A DNA stretch of 64,000 nt from Epiperipatus broadwayi (Eukaryota; Onychophora; Udeonychophora; Euonychophora; Peripatidae), in assembly GCA_028023455.1 (NCBI GenBank), contig JAQFVV010006305.1:4205001-4269000 (forward strand), written 5' to 3'. The position numbers were made by a program, and so were the translations under genes. Below the pieces are notes generated by a model, which had not been told where the DNA came from, made no database searches, and saw only the letters and a list, made by a program, of their open reading frames with translations. Below, in pieces: positions 22,469 through 34,989 of the stretch (positions within the stretch are counted from its first letter, which is position 1; each line of letters begins with the position of its first letter).

Positions 22469-23276
22469 TATTATGATTATTCATTCAAAAAGTATGCTCA
22501 ACATAGGTTATTTTACATAGCTGAATATACAAAAACCATATGATAAATTTACTGACATTTTAATAAATAAACTCCTTTTTAAAAATGTCACAAAATGACA
22601 AGAAAACTATTTAAATATATCAAGTAATAGCTTTTTTCATGATCATCAGTTGTTGTTGTTGTTTTTAAAAAAAGTTCCTCACACAAAATTCCAAATTATT
22701 TTTTCTAGTCTCATAACACTTGTTTTACTATTTCTAAAGATCATATCTATTATCTTCTTTAAACTCATCTATTAATATATTTTTCCTACTTCTTTTTCTT
22801 ATTCATTTATAATTACCTCTACTTTCTTTTTTAATATCTTATTTACTTCTAAATATATGTCAATCTTGCTTATCTTGCTCTTTTTAATTTGTTTAATAAA
22901 TAAACATTTTTCAACACTAACAATTTCTAATATTCTTTCCATTTATTTTTTGCATTTTACTATAAATTTACATACTTAAACTTTCTAATCTTTTCTTTTT
23001 TTCTTATTGTTTAAATTTCTGCTTAAATATATATAAAAAAACTGTTTTACTATAAATTTATATATTTAGATTTTCCAAACTTTTCTTTTTTTTTTTTCTT
23101 TAAATTTTTGCTTAAATATAGAAGTGGTTCTTAGTTATACTTTGTAGAAATAAAAATATATATTTAAAATTCATAAGTTTTTTATCACTCCTTTAATTTC
23201 TTCTAATGGTTTTTTAATCTTTCTTCAATATTAGAAAACTTATATAAAATTTATCCACGAAATTTACATATGCAAA
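22469..23276. other. AT-rich non-coding sequence
   Basis: Pyrimidine-rich stretches and A/T homopolymers. There is a loose internal repeat around 22975-23110 (TTTTACTATAAATTTA with TTTGCTTAAATATA). No gene. Confidence 0.5.
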
Positions 23277-23303
23277 AAAATTTTTTTTCCTTAGTGATGA
23301 AAG

Positions 23304-23309
23304 TTTATT
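23304..23309 (-). terminator. Polyadenylation signal AATAAA of non-LTR copy 1
   Basis: AATAAA on the minus strand, about 15 bases before an A-rich tail (T run on the plus strand). The position is appropriate for the 3' end of the element transcript. Confidence 0.6.
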
Positions 23310-23849
23310 CATCAAAATAATACAGTTAAAAACAGATTTACAAAGAAGTGATTACATGACGAAATGAAATTCAGGAACAACATGGTGAAAAAAGAAAGTA
23401 TACATATAAAATGGAAAGGGATGTGGAAAAGATGTGTAATCCAAGCCAAGAAAAGTCTTTGGTTGCAGATCCGAGTCACATGTCCATGTTGAGTGGGTGA
23501 TCACCCTGGTTATAGACATTTAATTAGAAGGTCCTGTGACAGAGGCTGAGAGGATGGGAGTTGGGAGGATTGCCCAGGTGTCTGTGAAAAGCAGAGGTGG
23601 GGCTAGTTTGGTATCTCAGTTTTGAGAGAGTTAGGCCCAATAGTTTTTAATTCACTGAGTGTACTCGCTGATCAAAAATAATAACATACCAGAGCAGCCA
23701 GAGTGCATAGTTGAGGAAAACTGATAGTCTGATAGTTGCAAAGACTTCTGTTTTCATGGATCCTCAGAGAATAAAGATGGTGTTCCTGTACAAGGAAATG
23801 GAGGAGTTGACACATATCACTCCAAGCAAAAAGGGACATTTGAGTAGGA

Positions 23850-25330
23850 AATACTGCAGGTTTTCATTGTCAGTTCTACAGAGCTGGCATAATGGAGAGA
23901 TCATGGTGAAACCCTATGGGTGACCAAAATTGATTGGTGGGAAGAGAGTGAAGGTTGATTTTGAAGAGGAAATCAAGAAATTTTGCAGCAAGGAACCACC
24001 TTTTGAATTTGTGGATTAATTGAGCATTGATAAGTTTGAGAAAAGTAGGGAAGACAATGGAGGAGTCTATGGTCCAGTTGAAAACCTACCAGTACTTTAA
24101 TTTGCTGCAAATGGAAAGTATAGCAAAGCCAGCCTTTTGTAGGATGTTGGCAATGAGTGCAGTCCATAACCTGGGTCTGTGATTGGGAGGAGGAATGTCA
24201 GTGGGAGTGATGATGATATGCACTAGATCAGCAGGAAAGTGACTTATGAGTGTGAGAATAATATTGAGTTTTCTGGATCAGAAGAGAGTCAATAGAGTGC
24301 AGGCCCAGCCCATTGAGGTTTTTAGAAAAACAAATTTTCAGGCTAATGCCCATCATCTTTCTGCCCCAGAGAAAATGGGTGCAAAAACCATTGATTTTGG
24401 ATATGAAGGAGTGTGTATGTATAATGATGTGGCGATAATGTGCTACCTTGGAAAACACTAGAAGATTGAGAAGGGTGACTTTACCATAAAGGGAGAGGTA
24501 GATGCCAGTGATAGTGCTGAGGGTGGATATGTTTGATACAATGCAGTTGGACCCAAACCCTCATGTCCTTGGGAGATAACATGAGTGAAAGTGGAAAGTA
24601 TCTGTTTACTGGAAGAAAGTTGCCAGGTCATTGATTGGTCACTGCTAAATTCCAGCTTGTGTGTTTCGGTATACCAGGTGAGGATCTTTTGAAGCTTGAG
24701 AAGATTGATCAAGGGAAGGAAGATGACCACATTGTCTCTGTAAGCAAGACATTTGTTGCTTTTGCCCAGTCCAGGAATGAGAATTCCAGAGAATTCATGT
24801 TCCAGCCTGAACAAGAGGGGATTCAAAAATGCAGTGAACAGCAATGTGCTAAGAAGAGAGCCCTGAGGAATGAATACTTTAGGTGTGAAGCTGGGGGCAA
24901 CTTTCTCATCTAGGATAACTAGGGTTTCTCTGTTGGATGGGAGATTGTGGAGGATGGACAGGAGGGCCTCTGGAATGTTGAGGTCCCTGAGGATGCCAAG
25001 GAGAAGGTTGACCCTGACAGAGTCAAAGGCTGCCTGGATGTCCAACTGGACATTGATGGGCCTGCCACTTCAAGACCACCTTACATGCTCAGTGATTATT
25101 TTAGAGAGCATCAGTCTCAAGAGTGGAGCACCCCTAGCAAGAAAACTGTGAGGCTGAAAAAGCAGGGAGTAGAATTGTCAACTCAATAAGTTTTATGAGC
25201 AAAAGGGTCATAGCATTGGGCCTAAGACTCTAGAGCTCAGTGGGTGGCCAATGTTTCTTAAGGAAAGGGACCAATGCAACTGGATAGAGACCCTTGATGA
25301 TGTAAATGCCCAAGGCCAGCTTGTTAATCA
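23850..25330 (-). pseudogene. RT and C-terminal zinc finger of truncated non-LTR element
   Basis: Reading on the minus strand: YPVALVPFLKKHW and SLRPNAMTLLLIKLI (about 25300-25200, RT motif 1 region); DIQAAFDSVRVNLLLGILRD (25042 onward; catalytic Asp kept); IPQGSLLSTLLFTAFLNPLL; then LAYRDN where the active copies would have AYMDD, so the catalytic pair is damaged. Further down, LWGRKM...LNGLGLHSI resembles the thumb-distal region, and PLCQLCRTDNENLQYFLLKC (about 23910-23850) is the C-terminal zinc finger seen in the other two copies. Frameshifts occur between these blocks. The longest open piece is 25045-24458. Confidence 0.8.
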
Positions 25331-25452
25331 TGTTAAGGGTGATGAGGATGGTGAGCTGACTGAGGTGAAGGAGGAACTTGAGGATAGTGGTGGCTGTGAT
25401 CAGGGGAGCTTTTCAGTCTGTTAAGTAGCATGGCCTGAGTAATATATGCAAA

Positions 25453-28400
25453 TATTTAAATTGTCTTTTTATATGTCATTTATATATTATTATTCTATTT
25501 TCTCTTCATTAATAACAAATTACCATTTTTTGTTTCAATTACTATATCACTATTATGACTCAGCATTATTCAATCCAACTATATAGTTTTAGATTGTATT
25601 CAATGGTATTCTCTTTTTCTTCCAATCAACTTGCAACCCTATTCTAGGCATTTTGACATTTTAAGTTTTTGTTGATAATATTACCAAAACTTCAGCTTTA
25701 TCACCTTTTTTAATAACTGATTTAAATTTACTTTTATTAATTATTTACTTAACAAACTGTAGAAAGATATTGGCTACAACATGAATTCAATATCAGTATT
25801 TAAATGATTGATCATCCAAAACAAGAATTATCTTACATATAAATATATAAGGTGCGCATGTTCTTTAATCTAGAAATAATCTTCCATTCAATAAACTTCT
25901 AAACTTGTCTTTTGCAAGGTGAATTAATTTCCTTGAAATATACCCTTTACTTATCTAGCATAATAAATTTCTAAAGTGAAAATATATCTACTTAGGATTT
26001 CAACCAATATGGCATACCCATTTCATAAACAGTTTGCATTAGTAATCAATCTATGTTTAAATATTGTTCAATATTTTATTAAAATCAATAACTTTTTTTA
26101 AAAGAATCATTACTCTACTGGAGCATATTTTCAGCAACTTCAATGAATGGCTAGAATAAATGTCAAAACAACAGGCTCATGAAAGTCAAATAACTAGAAG
26201 CACGACGAAAACTGGCATCTTTCTTTTATGACTTTTATGAGTTTAAAAACAATAAAATATAATTTATGTATATATTAATACAATTTAAAATTTTCCCTTA
26301 ATATTATTATTTTAAGTTTTTAATGACCAAATTCATTACTAGCCCAGTAATTTCTATTCTTTTTAAAAGATAATATTAATTGTACCATCAATAAACTATA
26401 TTCACATGCATTCAAAGATTGTTCTTAAATCTATTTTAAATCAATAAATTATATGAAAGAAATATACACATCACTTCCTATTCTAAATTCTTTTACAATT
26501 TTTGTATCATAAATTCCTTTCTAACATATTATAATCTCTACAATATGGTTTATTTTCTACTTCTTATCACACATTTTAATTACACACTACAATTATATAA
26601 TTATTACAAAAACCCTTTTTTTTATCTTTTTTATTAATATTTTCTGTTTAACTTTATCATTAATAGACATATACACTTAAATGTTGTTGGAAAGATTTCT
26701 TGGAGATGTTTTCAGTCTAATAATAAAGCATCACATGAAAAGAAAAAAAAGGTGCTTATAGTTAATAACTATTAGCTAAGTGTCATGTCAATGTAACTAT
26801 ACAAATACATTTGATTAGATTAAAAATAATTAAATTTTATGACTATTAGATTAATTGTATAAATAAGTTTAAAATGACTGCTAGCTGGATATGTAAATGC
26901 AAATAATCCAAAACTGCTACTTGGTGAAAGTCATTATATAAAAATTGATCTGAAAATTTAGATTATACCATTACTTTCTAGTATCCACTGACTATTTACA
27001 ATAGATGTCTCTAAAGCCAAGTAATTAAAGTAAATAAATGCTTCTAAAACCTATTTATATTAAGAACCAACAACCTGCATATGTGCTATATATAAAACTT
27101 TCTTTTATTTTTAAATATAAACAATAATTATTGTATCATCATATAGTTACTTGCTAAACAACAAACTCTTTAAATTTTTTCACTCTTTTCTAAGCAACCT
27201 AAATATTTTGATACAACAGAATCCTAAAAAGAAATTACCTCTTTCTTTTCAACTTCCACAGCAAATTCATTATATTCTCTAGCTTATTATTACATCTAAC
27301 ATTTCCAAGATTTTGAAAAAATAATGCATACTGTGCTAATTGCTAAATTACTGCTGGTCATTTTCCTTTCCTTATTACTTATGCTATACTTTAAAAAACT
27401 CTTCTCTAATAATCCAATGCTTATTTTTAGCTTTCAAACATTTCTACATTTCAAAGATTTAACATACATATGCTTATGAATGGTTGATTATTTAAAGAGT
27501 TAACTAAATAAAAGAGTAACTTTAAAAAAAAAAAAGAATAATGGAAATGTTATAAAATAATTTTTTAATATTGCTTTTTTATTTTATACATGACTTTGAT
27601 AGTTTTAAAAAAATACAGAAACTTCTCAAAAATATAATGTATATTAACTAAAAATGTAACCTCCTTATTAAAGACTAAATCATTATGTTTACTAATTAAG
27701 CTGTTTGTTGAAAGTGATTTTAAAATAAACTCATTGATATTTTTTTTGTAAAAAAATATTAAGTAAAAAAATAGCTTAACTGTTTAAATAGTCAAAAAGT
27801 GATCAATCAAAAAATTTTGACTTTGAAAAGCAAATGTTAATGATTGTAAATATGAAACAGAAGCCAGTTTCCTTCAAAACTACATCTATCATGATAACAT
27901 AATATTTATAAAACAAAGTACTAAGGTACTGAGGAAAATAGAGTGCAGAGAATGTTGATAAATTATTTTGGAAGAGAAATCAGATTTTAAATAGCCCAAG
28001 AAACAAAGATAACATTTAGAGACACTATTCTGGATTGCTATACAAACTTATCTTATATTGGATGACTCATAATGAGTGTTAACATATTTATATACATTAT
28101 ATACAAAGTGTGTTTATTTATATATAAAGTATATAACAGAAATTTATAAAACTTTACAGAAATAGAAAATAGATAAAATAAAGAGTATATGTTTTCATGT
28201 GATATCAGATATAACAATGCTATGGTGACAATATTGGAAAAATAATTAAAGGTTCATCTGCATTACATTATATTATAAGAGTTTATTAATGTAATTTTTA
28301 TTTAAATGATTAAAAAACATTGTTATTGGTTTACTGCAAGCATTTAGATGGGATAAGTTGCTGTAATTAAGATAAAATACTGGCACCACAAGCAAAGTAG

Positions 28401-29799
28401 TTGTAATGAACCAACAATTCATCTAACTTTGGCATTAAACTAAAGATGCAATAATAATATAACTAAAGCTATGTTTCTATGCACTGTTTAGCATGAAATT
28501 AAAATGCTGGACCCAAGACATGAAAAGATTTCAGGATTAATTTCCAGCTGAGAAAATGAAATAGAAATTTTAGTTTGGTCAGCATTCCATTTATGTGCTT
28601 TACTATCTATTTAATATCAGAAGTTTCCAATGTATGGTTATTATTATAACAATTATAAATTTGAAAAAAAAAATTAAATTATTCTATCATGCAGATAATA
28701 ACTTCAGGATTAATATTTAGAAAAAAAGATTTGTGGTATCTATTCATTTTAAGACTTTTTAATTAATTAATAAAATAATGGTACTTAAGTATTTCTTCTT
28801 GTTAGAAATATTTCCATTATTTAATTTGATTTTTCCCATAAATTAAACCACATAAATATTCTTTTCATTTGTAATAATTATTTTATTTAAAACATAGATA
28901 AACAATGGCTTTCAATATTATTATCATAATGGGAGTTAATAACAGTCTCATAAAATTAATTATTGATGCCAGTTTAATTTATTTAAAATTTTTGATATGA
29001 TAGGCGATTTGGTACTTTTTATTAATAATAATGAAACAGATTGAGAATTAATAATTTAGCATGAGTTAATGTCTTCGGTGAATTTCAGCTGCAGATTTTG
29101 TAATTCACATAATTTTTCAAAAAGCAACAGAACTCAAGAATTAAAATTTCATTTAAATGATTCTACAAAAAAAAATCCACCAGAGATGGGCGAGTCTTTT
29201 TTTTTGAAAAGATAATTTTTAAGTTGTAATAACAGGTAATAAAATAATTAACTTTTCTACAAATTAAGGTCGCATGGGACAATGCATACATGTATGCTGA
29301 AACACAAATAAATAATGAATATTTAACATAAAAAAGGATTGAATTAGTTAAAAAACAAATTAGTAATATACAATTTTTCAGAAATATATTGAATTGTATT
29401 TCCTTTTTTAAAATGTTTTAGAGATGTTATTAAAAAGAATATTAAATTATAATTTATTAGCAAGGCCAACTCTAACTGATAAATAAATAACAATATATTC
29501 AGTTGCCCTGAAGTCAAGAGGTGTTTGAGCATCAGAAATTTATATGTCATTTTAGCACTTAATATTTAGATTAAACATAACACTTCCATTTAATTGATCA
29601 AACTGAATTTATTAAATTTTTCTTCAGCTGGAAATTAATCCTGAAACATTTTAGCTCTTTGTTCTATCACTTTTACTCTTAAAACTATATTTGTGAAAAT
29701 ATAGTTGTTGAAATAATCAATACCTAAAAAAAGTATATATAAAAAACCTGATTTGATTTTTTTGAAGTAATGTGTTTTTTATATATGTCATATGCATTG
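25453..29799. other. AT-rich non-coding sequence
   Basis: More than 4 kb with no convincing gene or element. Short frames such as 29344-29550 (-) are AT-rich noise. Confidence 0.5.
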
Positions 29800-29872
29800 A
29801 CAGTGATGTGAACCCAGGCCAGCTGCTCAGAAGGCAGCTATGCTAACCAATAGGTCACCAATGCTTGACAAA
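29800..29872 (-). other. tRNA-like relic, possibly the head of a SINE
   Basis: On the minus strand GGTGACCTATTGGTTAGCAT resembles a D arm/A box. It is followed by GCTGC-CTTCTGA-GCAGC, a perfect five-pair anticodon-type stem with a seven-base loop, and then GGGTTCACATC, a B-box-like T arm. If a tRNA, the loop would carry TCT at the anticodon. The T stem and acceptor stem do not pair well, so this is a pseudogene or tRNA-derived SINE head rather than a working tRNA. Confidence 0.55.
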
Positions 29873-32800
29873 TTTCATTGAATTTATTTGTATTTCAAAA
29901 TTAAAAAAACATCAAAATAATCTTACTAAGAATTGATCATATGATTATTTAAGGTCTCAATTTTTGGTATTGGTGCTATAATTTCACATGAACATTAAGC
30001 AACTAAATGCATAGATATTTCTTTATCAATTGAGATTTGTCTATCTAAAAAAATCACATATCCATATTTTGAATGAATAATTCTGTTTTCTACTATAATT
30101 AATAACTGGGTATTGTTACTATAGCATTAGAATTATTGTTTAGTATTCGAACTATGTTGATTGCTGTTCATTAGGATCATACCAATTATTAGCAAAAAAT
30201 TAAATTTTGTTTTCTTAATTCAAAGATAATTATTTTTTTTATTAAAAAAATTATTAATTAATTATTTTATATTTATTACTTTGAATTATAATGTAAAATT
30301 CAGTTTATTAATCAAAATATTTTATTCAGCTGTAAAAAAATTAATTATTTAATATTTATGAGTGGAAATGTTTTAAATTTTATCTTTAATTTAAAGTTAT
30401 TAAAATTTAACAATTTTGAATTCTTAAAAAAAATTTTTCCCTGTGTGATAGTACTTTTTACTTTAATTTTTAAAATCTTTGAATTAATAACTCTGAATAC
30501 CCCATGCAAAATTATCAATATGAAAAGAAAGGTTTTTCCAGCTAAAGTCCTGGTTTGCAAAGTATCAGCAGAGCAGAAATGTTTTTTTTTTCCAGTTTCA
30601 CTCAGCACTTTCATGAACTTAAAAAAAATGAGTACTGATTTTAGTCCAAGCATTAATTAATGTTTTTACTTTATTAATCAAATCAACTTTCTGAAGTAAT
30701 GCACAATACAAATATATTTTTCACCTTCTATTCAGACCATTTATATAACAACATTTTTATGATATTGAGTGATAATCTTGAATTGGCATTTACAGTACAT
30801 AAATAACATTAGCATCTATATTCCAGTTCATGCAGCAATTATTTTTTCTTAATTAAACCAACTTTTTGAATAAAGTTTAATACAAAAAAAATTCTAATTC
30901 AAATTATCATCATGGTTTTCATCTAGTAAATTAGGAAGTGGTAACAACTCATAAAAATCAAACCCTTCTACTTCTTTGGTTCTAAACATTATATTTATCA
31001 AGGAGCATATGCCAAGACTTGATATTTCAGAGTGCACTAAGGTCACAAATTGAACATAAATAATCATATGATCAGTTACCCATTAAGTTAGGTAACATTT
31101 GAATACAAATATTATGGTTGAGCATAAGAATTCCATTCAATTGATTAAACTGAATTTTTAAATGCTTTTATTAAAGTTGGAAAGTCTGTTTGTTTGTTAA
31201 GTTTTGATCTTCTTCAAGTTAAAATGAAATTTTGAAATCAAGGTTTAATATATTGAAATTCAATAGAATTGCTTGGAATTTAATATATAACTAAGTTATA
31301 CTAGTCTAATCCATTTGAAATACTTATCTCTTCACTAGTCCAACTAGTTTCTTAGATATAAAATAGAGGGTAGGAAAAAATCAATAATTTCACTATTGCA
31401 GTTAACAATTATTCTTAGAACTTGGATTTGTTTTAAATATAAACAAAAAAGGGCAATATAAATATTTTATTACTTTCAATTTAATAACATTTTTTAAACC
31501 AGTTTAAAGTTTTATTGAATATATCATATTTAATATGTGTACATGTATAATAAATTAGTAACTAAGTTTTCTATTTAAAACTGTTTGATAGTCTTTATTT
31601 TTATTATAAAACTCAAGTTTTCTTTTTTATCTTTTTTTTAAAACAAATGTTTTAAATAAAAATAAAAACTATCAAATAATTTTAAATAAAAAAATTACTG
31701 ATTTATTATACATATATAATTAGTACACTCACTAAATATATATACTTTAAAAGTATATTTATCTATTAACTTACCACAGAAATATATAATGGCATATATT
31801 TTCTATATGTGTGATATTGATTTAAAATAAAATTATATGCATTAAGTGAAGTTCATTTACAATATATTCACATGGATTATTAATATACACATATTAAATA
31901 TGATATACACATAAGAAGTATGCATTTTTATCTTATGGAAGAAATATATATATATATAAAATTAGCAGATTTTTTTATTTATCCAAAAATCAAGTTATAC
32001 CAAATCTTGTGGAAAATTTGAACTACAAATGAATAAAGCTTAGAAATATTTTCAGATAATAAACAAAATTAGAACTTTTGTACAACTAGTCAACCTGTTC
32101 TCATATCTGCTAAACAACTTAGTAGTATTTGTTGATAAATGGTTAAAAGCTATACTACACAATAGAAAGTGTGGACTAATAAGCATTGGTAAGTTAAGTG
32201 TGAATGTTAAACCAAAAATTATGACTGTAATATGACGGGGTTGGTGTGATTTATGAAAGAGTTGTGTCATATCTCTCCTGACAAAAAGTAAACCATAACC
32301 AGGATCTTAATACTCATAATTTGCTACTAGCACTAAGGGTGGCTACACAGTGCCTACTGCTTTTAAAATCATCTAGCTAGAAATCAATTGCATGACACAT
32401 GTGCATTGCCTCTTAAATGTTTATTAGTAATATAAATATGTTTAAAGAGGACATAATATCACTATTATTAAATGCGGGCTGATGCAAAATTAAATGGTTA
32501 TATAATATTCATTTTTTTTATTATACATGTTATTATTATGTTTACAAAAGTGTCAAAATTAAAATTACTGAAGTGACTGATATACATTATCTCTAAATAT
32601 GCTAATATAAAGTGAGTTTAAAACTAATGTTTACGTAACATAATATGAGTAAAAATAGCCATAAATTAATGAAATGTGATAGCATTTCTATCATGATGAA
32701 ACTTAACTGACAAGAGAGTAATTATTGATTTCTGTAATAATTGCTATCTGATATCAAATGATTTACTAACTTGAATTATTGTCTTTATTCAAAATTAAAA

Positions 32801-34015
32801 AATAAGTTTCAATTTTATTTGCAAATAAGATTTAATGTTGTGATCATCATTCGTCATTAGCATAACGTATAGAGATATTAACATTCATTAATATATAAAT
32901 AGATTTGCACATATTTAATAGCATCAACATAGATACTCCTCAGAGTGAGTTATTTAAAAAGAAAGTGATAACAATATACCAAAAATTATAAAAGTTAAAA
33001 AGTTTTAGAGAGCCAAAGTAAAAAAAAAAAAGTTTCATATATAGTATAGATTTAAAAATAAATATTATATTTGATGTTTATAATCAAATTTATCTTTACT
33101 TTGAATTTTTTTTTAAAAAATAAAAACTTATTAAAAATATCAGATTTATTTTGACTTATATTAATTTAGACATAATAAATATTCAATTAAAATTTAATGA
33201 GTTTCAATTTTTTTTGAAAAAAAGATCAAAATTTTCTTTATATTATAAATGAAATTTTAAAAAACTCAACTAAAAGTGTTAAATGATTTAGAAAGAAGCA
33301 GATAATTGAACAAACATTTTGCCCTTTGCCAACAGACTCTTTGGAATTTAATCAATTGAATTCACAAAACTCAATCAGAAAGACTCACTTAATAATATAT
33401 TTGAAGCAAATTATACAGTGTAAATAACTAGTGAACAGATATTGTTAAATAAAACATTTAAGAAATGTATAACATTTAAACTTATCTATAAAAAATGTTT
33501 AAAGAGTTGCAATGAAATTTTCATAATAAAATTAAGAGACTTTAAAATTCTACTCAATTTTAATTCAAATAAAAATTATTACAAAAAATTGATATTAATA
33601 CATGATCACATTGTAAGGTGAGCACTTCTAAAAAGAAAAAATATATAGAAAAAAAACACATTATTCTCCAGTCATATTAAATACCAGATGAAGAAAGTTT
33701 AGATAGTTACATCATTATTATATTCTTTAACCAAGAATTTCTAGATTTTTTTTACTAACCAGCAATAGGATGGCTAAATAGATTGTCAATAAATCTGTTA
33801 TGCAAAAAGAACCTAAGATTGTTGTAATTTAAAATTCTTTCAAATTTTACACAGCTAAGTTCAAATCCTAACTTGTGTAGCATGAAGAATGCCAACAGTA
33901 TTCATTATGCAACAATATCCTTCTTATTAGGGTTCATGAAATTTAAAAAAAATTTTTTAACTTAATGTCTTTTATATATATATAAAGACTATAATAAATA
34001 TCAAAATAATTAAAT
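29873..34015. other. AT-rich non-coding sequence
   Basis: No gene recognised. The opposing frames at 30345-30660 are complementary AT-rich noise. A small inverted repeat (TTGATAGT...TTTATTTTTAT against ATAAAAATAAAAACTATCAA) lies at about 31586-31678. GTTCAAATCCT at 33859 resembles a tRNA B box but stands alone. Confidence 0.5.
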
Positions 34016-34031
34016 AAATATTTAGAATTCT
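34016..34031. repeat. Target site duplication, left copy (16 bp)
   Basis: AAATATTTAGAATTCT occurs here and again at 38504-38519, exactly flanking the retrotransposon copy. Confidence 0.85.
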
Positions 34032-34089
34032 TTTGGAGTAACATTTTTGTTTAAATGCTAATTACTGATCAGGAAACAACCCTCCACTT

Positions 34090-34860
34090 AATAATACCCA
34101 GAATCAAACCACAGTGTTTCAATTGTAAGCAAAGAGGTCACTTCATAAATGCATATCCAAAGCAAATGCCCACACTGTGAAATGAGAGCCACATCAACAC
34201 ATCAGTGTGGAAAAAAAAAGAAACATTCAGCAGGAACAAAGGGCAACCATTGATATAGTTGACGTTTACATAAAAGACTTAGATAGTTATACACAAAAAT
34301 ATTAACAGTGGATAATATTCAAAGAGAAGGTCAACTACCGGATCAAAACTTATTCCTACCACAGAACATCACAAGCAAAATAAGTAAAATTCTTACGGAA
34401 ACAACTGTAATATTTATTAAGGCAATAAACCTCAAGAGTGTGTGTTTGAAAATGCAAAGGTAGGGACCTCTACAGGTCTTAACCACAAGCTTACACTTTG
34501 GAAGAAAAGAGGGGAAGCTTTCTTTACTTCCACCTACTTTCTATATAAATAGGTGAAGCTGAAGCGATTATATCTGAGAGCATGAAGCTATTCAATACTT
34601 TACTGATTAAGACCACAATTCCCATTACCAATTAGTACTCACAAAATCTTTAATAAAAAAGCTACTCAAGATGTTATATAATCAACTATGTCTTGTCCAT
34701 CAGGTTGTCTGCTATGCAAGAAAAGGAAAAGTGAATAACACACTCCAGAAATAAGTGAAGATGATATACCACAGACTCTGGACTACATTAAAAAGTCAAA
34801 TGAGTCTTTCCCAATTCTGATGTAGATAATATATAAAAAAAAGAGAGTCAATATAACAGA
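34090..34860 (+). pseudogene. ORF1 (gag-like) C-terminal part with zinc knuckles
   Basis: ORF1 proteins of this type bind element RNA. QCFNCKQRGHFINAYPK (about 34110-34160) is a CCHC knuckle in which the last Cys has become Tyr. In another frame KCPHCEMRATSTHQC follows, giving a second knuckle. The paralogue at 44.6-44.7 kb has the same two-knuckle arrangement. The remainder to about 34860 has no long open frame and corresponds to the low-complexity ORF1 tail. Confidence 0.65.
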
Positions 34861-34989
34861 CATGAGTCATGTCTAAATGTAATTACTTATGATAAACCTA
34901 TAGAGTTGTAGCATGAGAGGCTAATATCTTTAGATAGAACTAAACAGTTAACATTATTTTTCTTGTATTATTTACATCTATCTACACAC

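Larger units (their letters stand above)
23277..25443 (-). mobile_element. Two-ORF family non-LTR retrotransposon, 5'-truncated copy 1
   Basis: A GC-richer block of about 2.2 kb in AT-rich DNA. On the minus strand it runs from within the RT to a 3' end with AATAAA (23304-23309) and a short A tail (T run at 23281-23288). The flanks share ATATGCAAA (23268-23276 and 25444-25452), a plausible 9-bp target site duplication. The content is homologous to the elements at 34032-38503 and 39760-46800. 5' truncation with a 3' tail is the usual outcome of target-primed reverse transcription. Confidence 0.8.

Noticed and set aside
24246-25189. Overlapping plus-strand frames of 70-93 codons
   Set aside because: They are antisense to the RT relic on the minus strand, which carries all recognisable motifs.
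30345-30660. Complementary ~100-codon frames on both strands
   Set aside because: Composition is Lys/Phe/Leu/Asn-rich on both strands, as expected from AT-rich DNA; no motif, signal or context.
33859-33869. GTTCAAATCCT, a B-box-like string
   Set aside because: No A box or stem-forming arms at the right distance; too short to call a tRNA or SINE.
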